A stretch of 6,922 nucleotides of DNA from Candidatus Kapaibacterium sp. Its GTDB lineage: Bacteria > Bacteroidota > Ignavibacteria > Kapaibacteriales > UBA2268. The notes under the pieces were generated by a model. It was not told the origin of the DNA. It did not search any database and saw only the letters and a program-made list of their open reading frames with translations. The stretch spans positions 1 to 6,922 of the forward strand of contig JAUQWR010000038.1 in the NCBI GenBank assembly GCA_030835065.1. Direction: 5' to 3'. Both the position numbers and the translations under genes were made by a program. Shown here piece by piece: positions 6,817 through 6,922 of the stretch; the stretch's first letter is position 1; every line of letters starts with the position of its first letter.

Positions 6817-6853
6817 AAAGGGGTTGTCTCAAAAGGGCAACCTCTTTTTTTTT
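6817..6853 (+). terminator. Strong Rho-independent terminator with no plus-strand gene next to it
   Basis: On the plus strand a 12-bp stem (6817-6828 with 6836-6847) contains two G-U pairs, has a 7-nt loop, and runs into nine consecutive T (6845-6853). The wobble pairs become A-C mismatches on the minus strand, which favours function in plus-strand RNA. However, a minus-strand reading also ends in CCCTTTTTATTAG, the same tail as the NAD operon terminator, so it may serve both directions. A minus-strand gene lying just right of the window could use it. The nearest plus-strand gene is the moeA homologue, 460 bp upstream. Confidence 0.75.
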
Positions 6854-6922
6854 GAGAAATCACAAAATAAAATTATCCACAGTTTGAAATATGTTAAGTA
6901 TATAATCGTCATAGACTTATAT

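Noticed and set aside
6884..6906. TTGAAA and TATAAT as a sigma-70 type promoter on the plus strand
   Set aside because: The spacer is only 11 nt, far from the usual 17, and no gene start follows within the window.
6829..6912. Minus-strand frame of 27 codons starting at 6912
   Set aside because: It has no SD and its stop lies inside the terminator loop. Its frame is also open to the right edge, so it could be the tail of a gene, but nothing supports that.

Overview
The window is AT-rich and densely coded. It most likely comes from the Bacteroidota/Chlorobiota (FCB) group, perhaps an Ignavibacteria- or Kapabacteria-like lineage. Three observations support this. There are lipoproteins of the Cys-Ser-Asp/Glu-Asp type. 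There is a small monoheme lipoprotein of a kind common in that group. Two upstream regions carry promoter-like elements resembling the Bacteroidota form TAnnTTTG. Clear Shine-Dalgarno (SD) sequences precede most genes, which is more than classical Bacteroidia usually show. The phylum is an inference; no rRNA or phylogenetic marker is present.

Layout, left to right. Positions 1-1601 (minus strand) hold a tightly spaced exported-protein operon. It comprises two paralogous lipoproteins of 252 and 262 residues, followed by the first 11 codons of a third gene with a signal-peptide-like start that runs off the left edge. Positions 1666-1689 form the terminator of the next operon. Positions 1695-5043 (minus strand) are a complete quinolinate (de novo NAD) operon, transcribed in the order nadA, nadC, nadB with gaps of 10 and 3 bp. 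The products together convert L-aspartate and dihydroxyacetone phosphate into nicotinic acid mononucleotide. Positions 5044-5181 are a divergent intergenic region. Positions 5182-6354 (plus strand) encode a MoeA-family molybdopterin molybdenumtransferase homologue in which several normally conserved active-site positions are altered. Positions 6411-6746 (minus strand) encode a small monoheme c-type cytochrome lipoprotein, convergent with moeA. The last 176 bp hold this gene's likely promoter, a strong stem-loop terminator, and an isolated consensus DnaA box.

The NAD operon is ordinary and complete. The points worth a second look are the eroded active site of the MoeA-like protein, the tandem pair of probably surface-exposed lipoproteins, and the arrangement around 6355-6853. 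In that last region a moeA transcript with no good terminator of its own could run antisense through the cytochrome gene to a strong plus-strand terminator. I see no mobile element, CRISPR array, tRNA or rRNA, and no convincing sign of a wholly new system.
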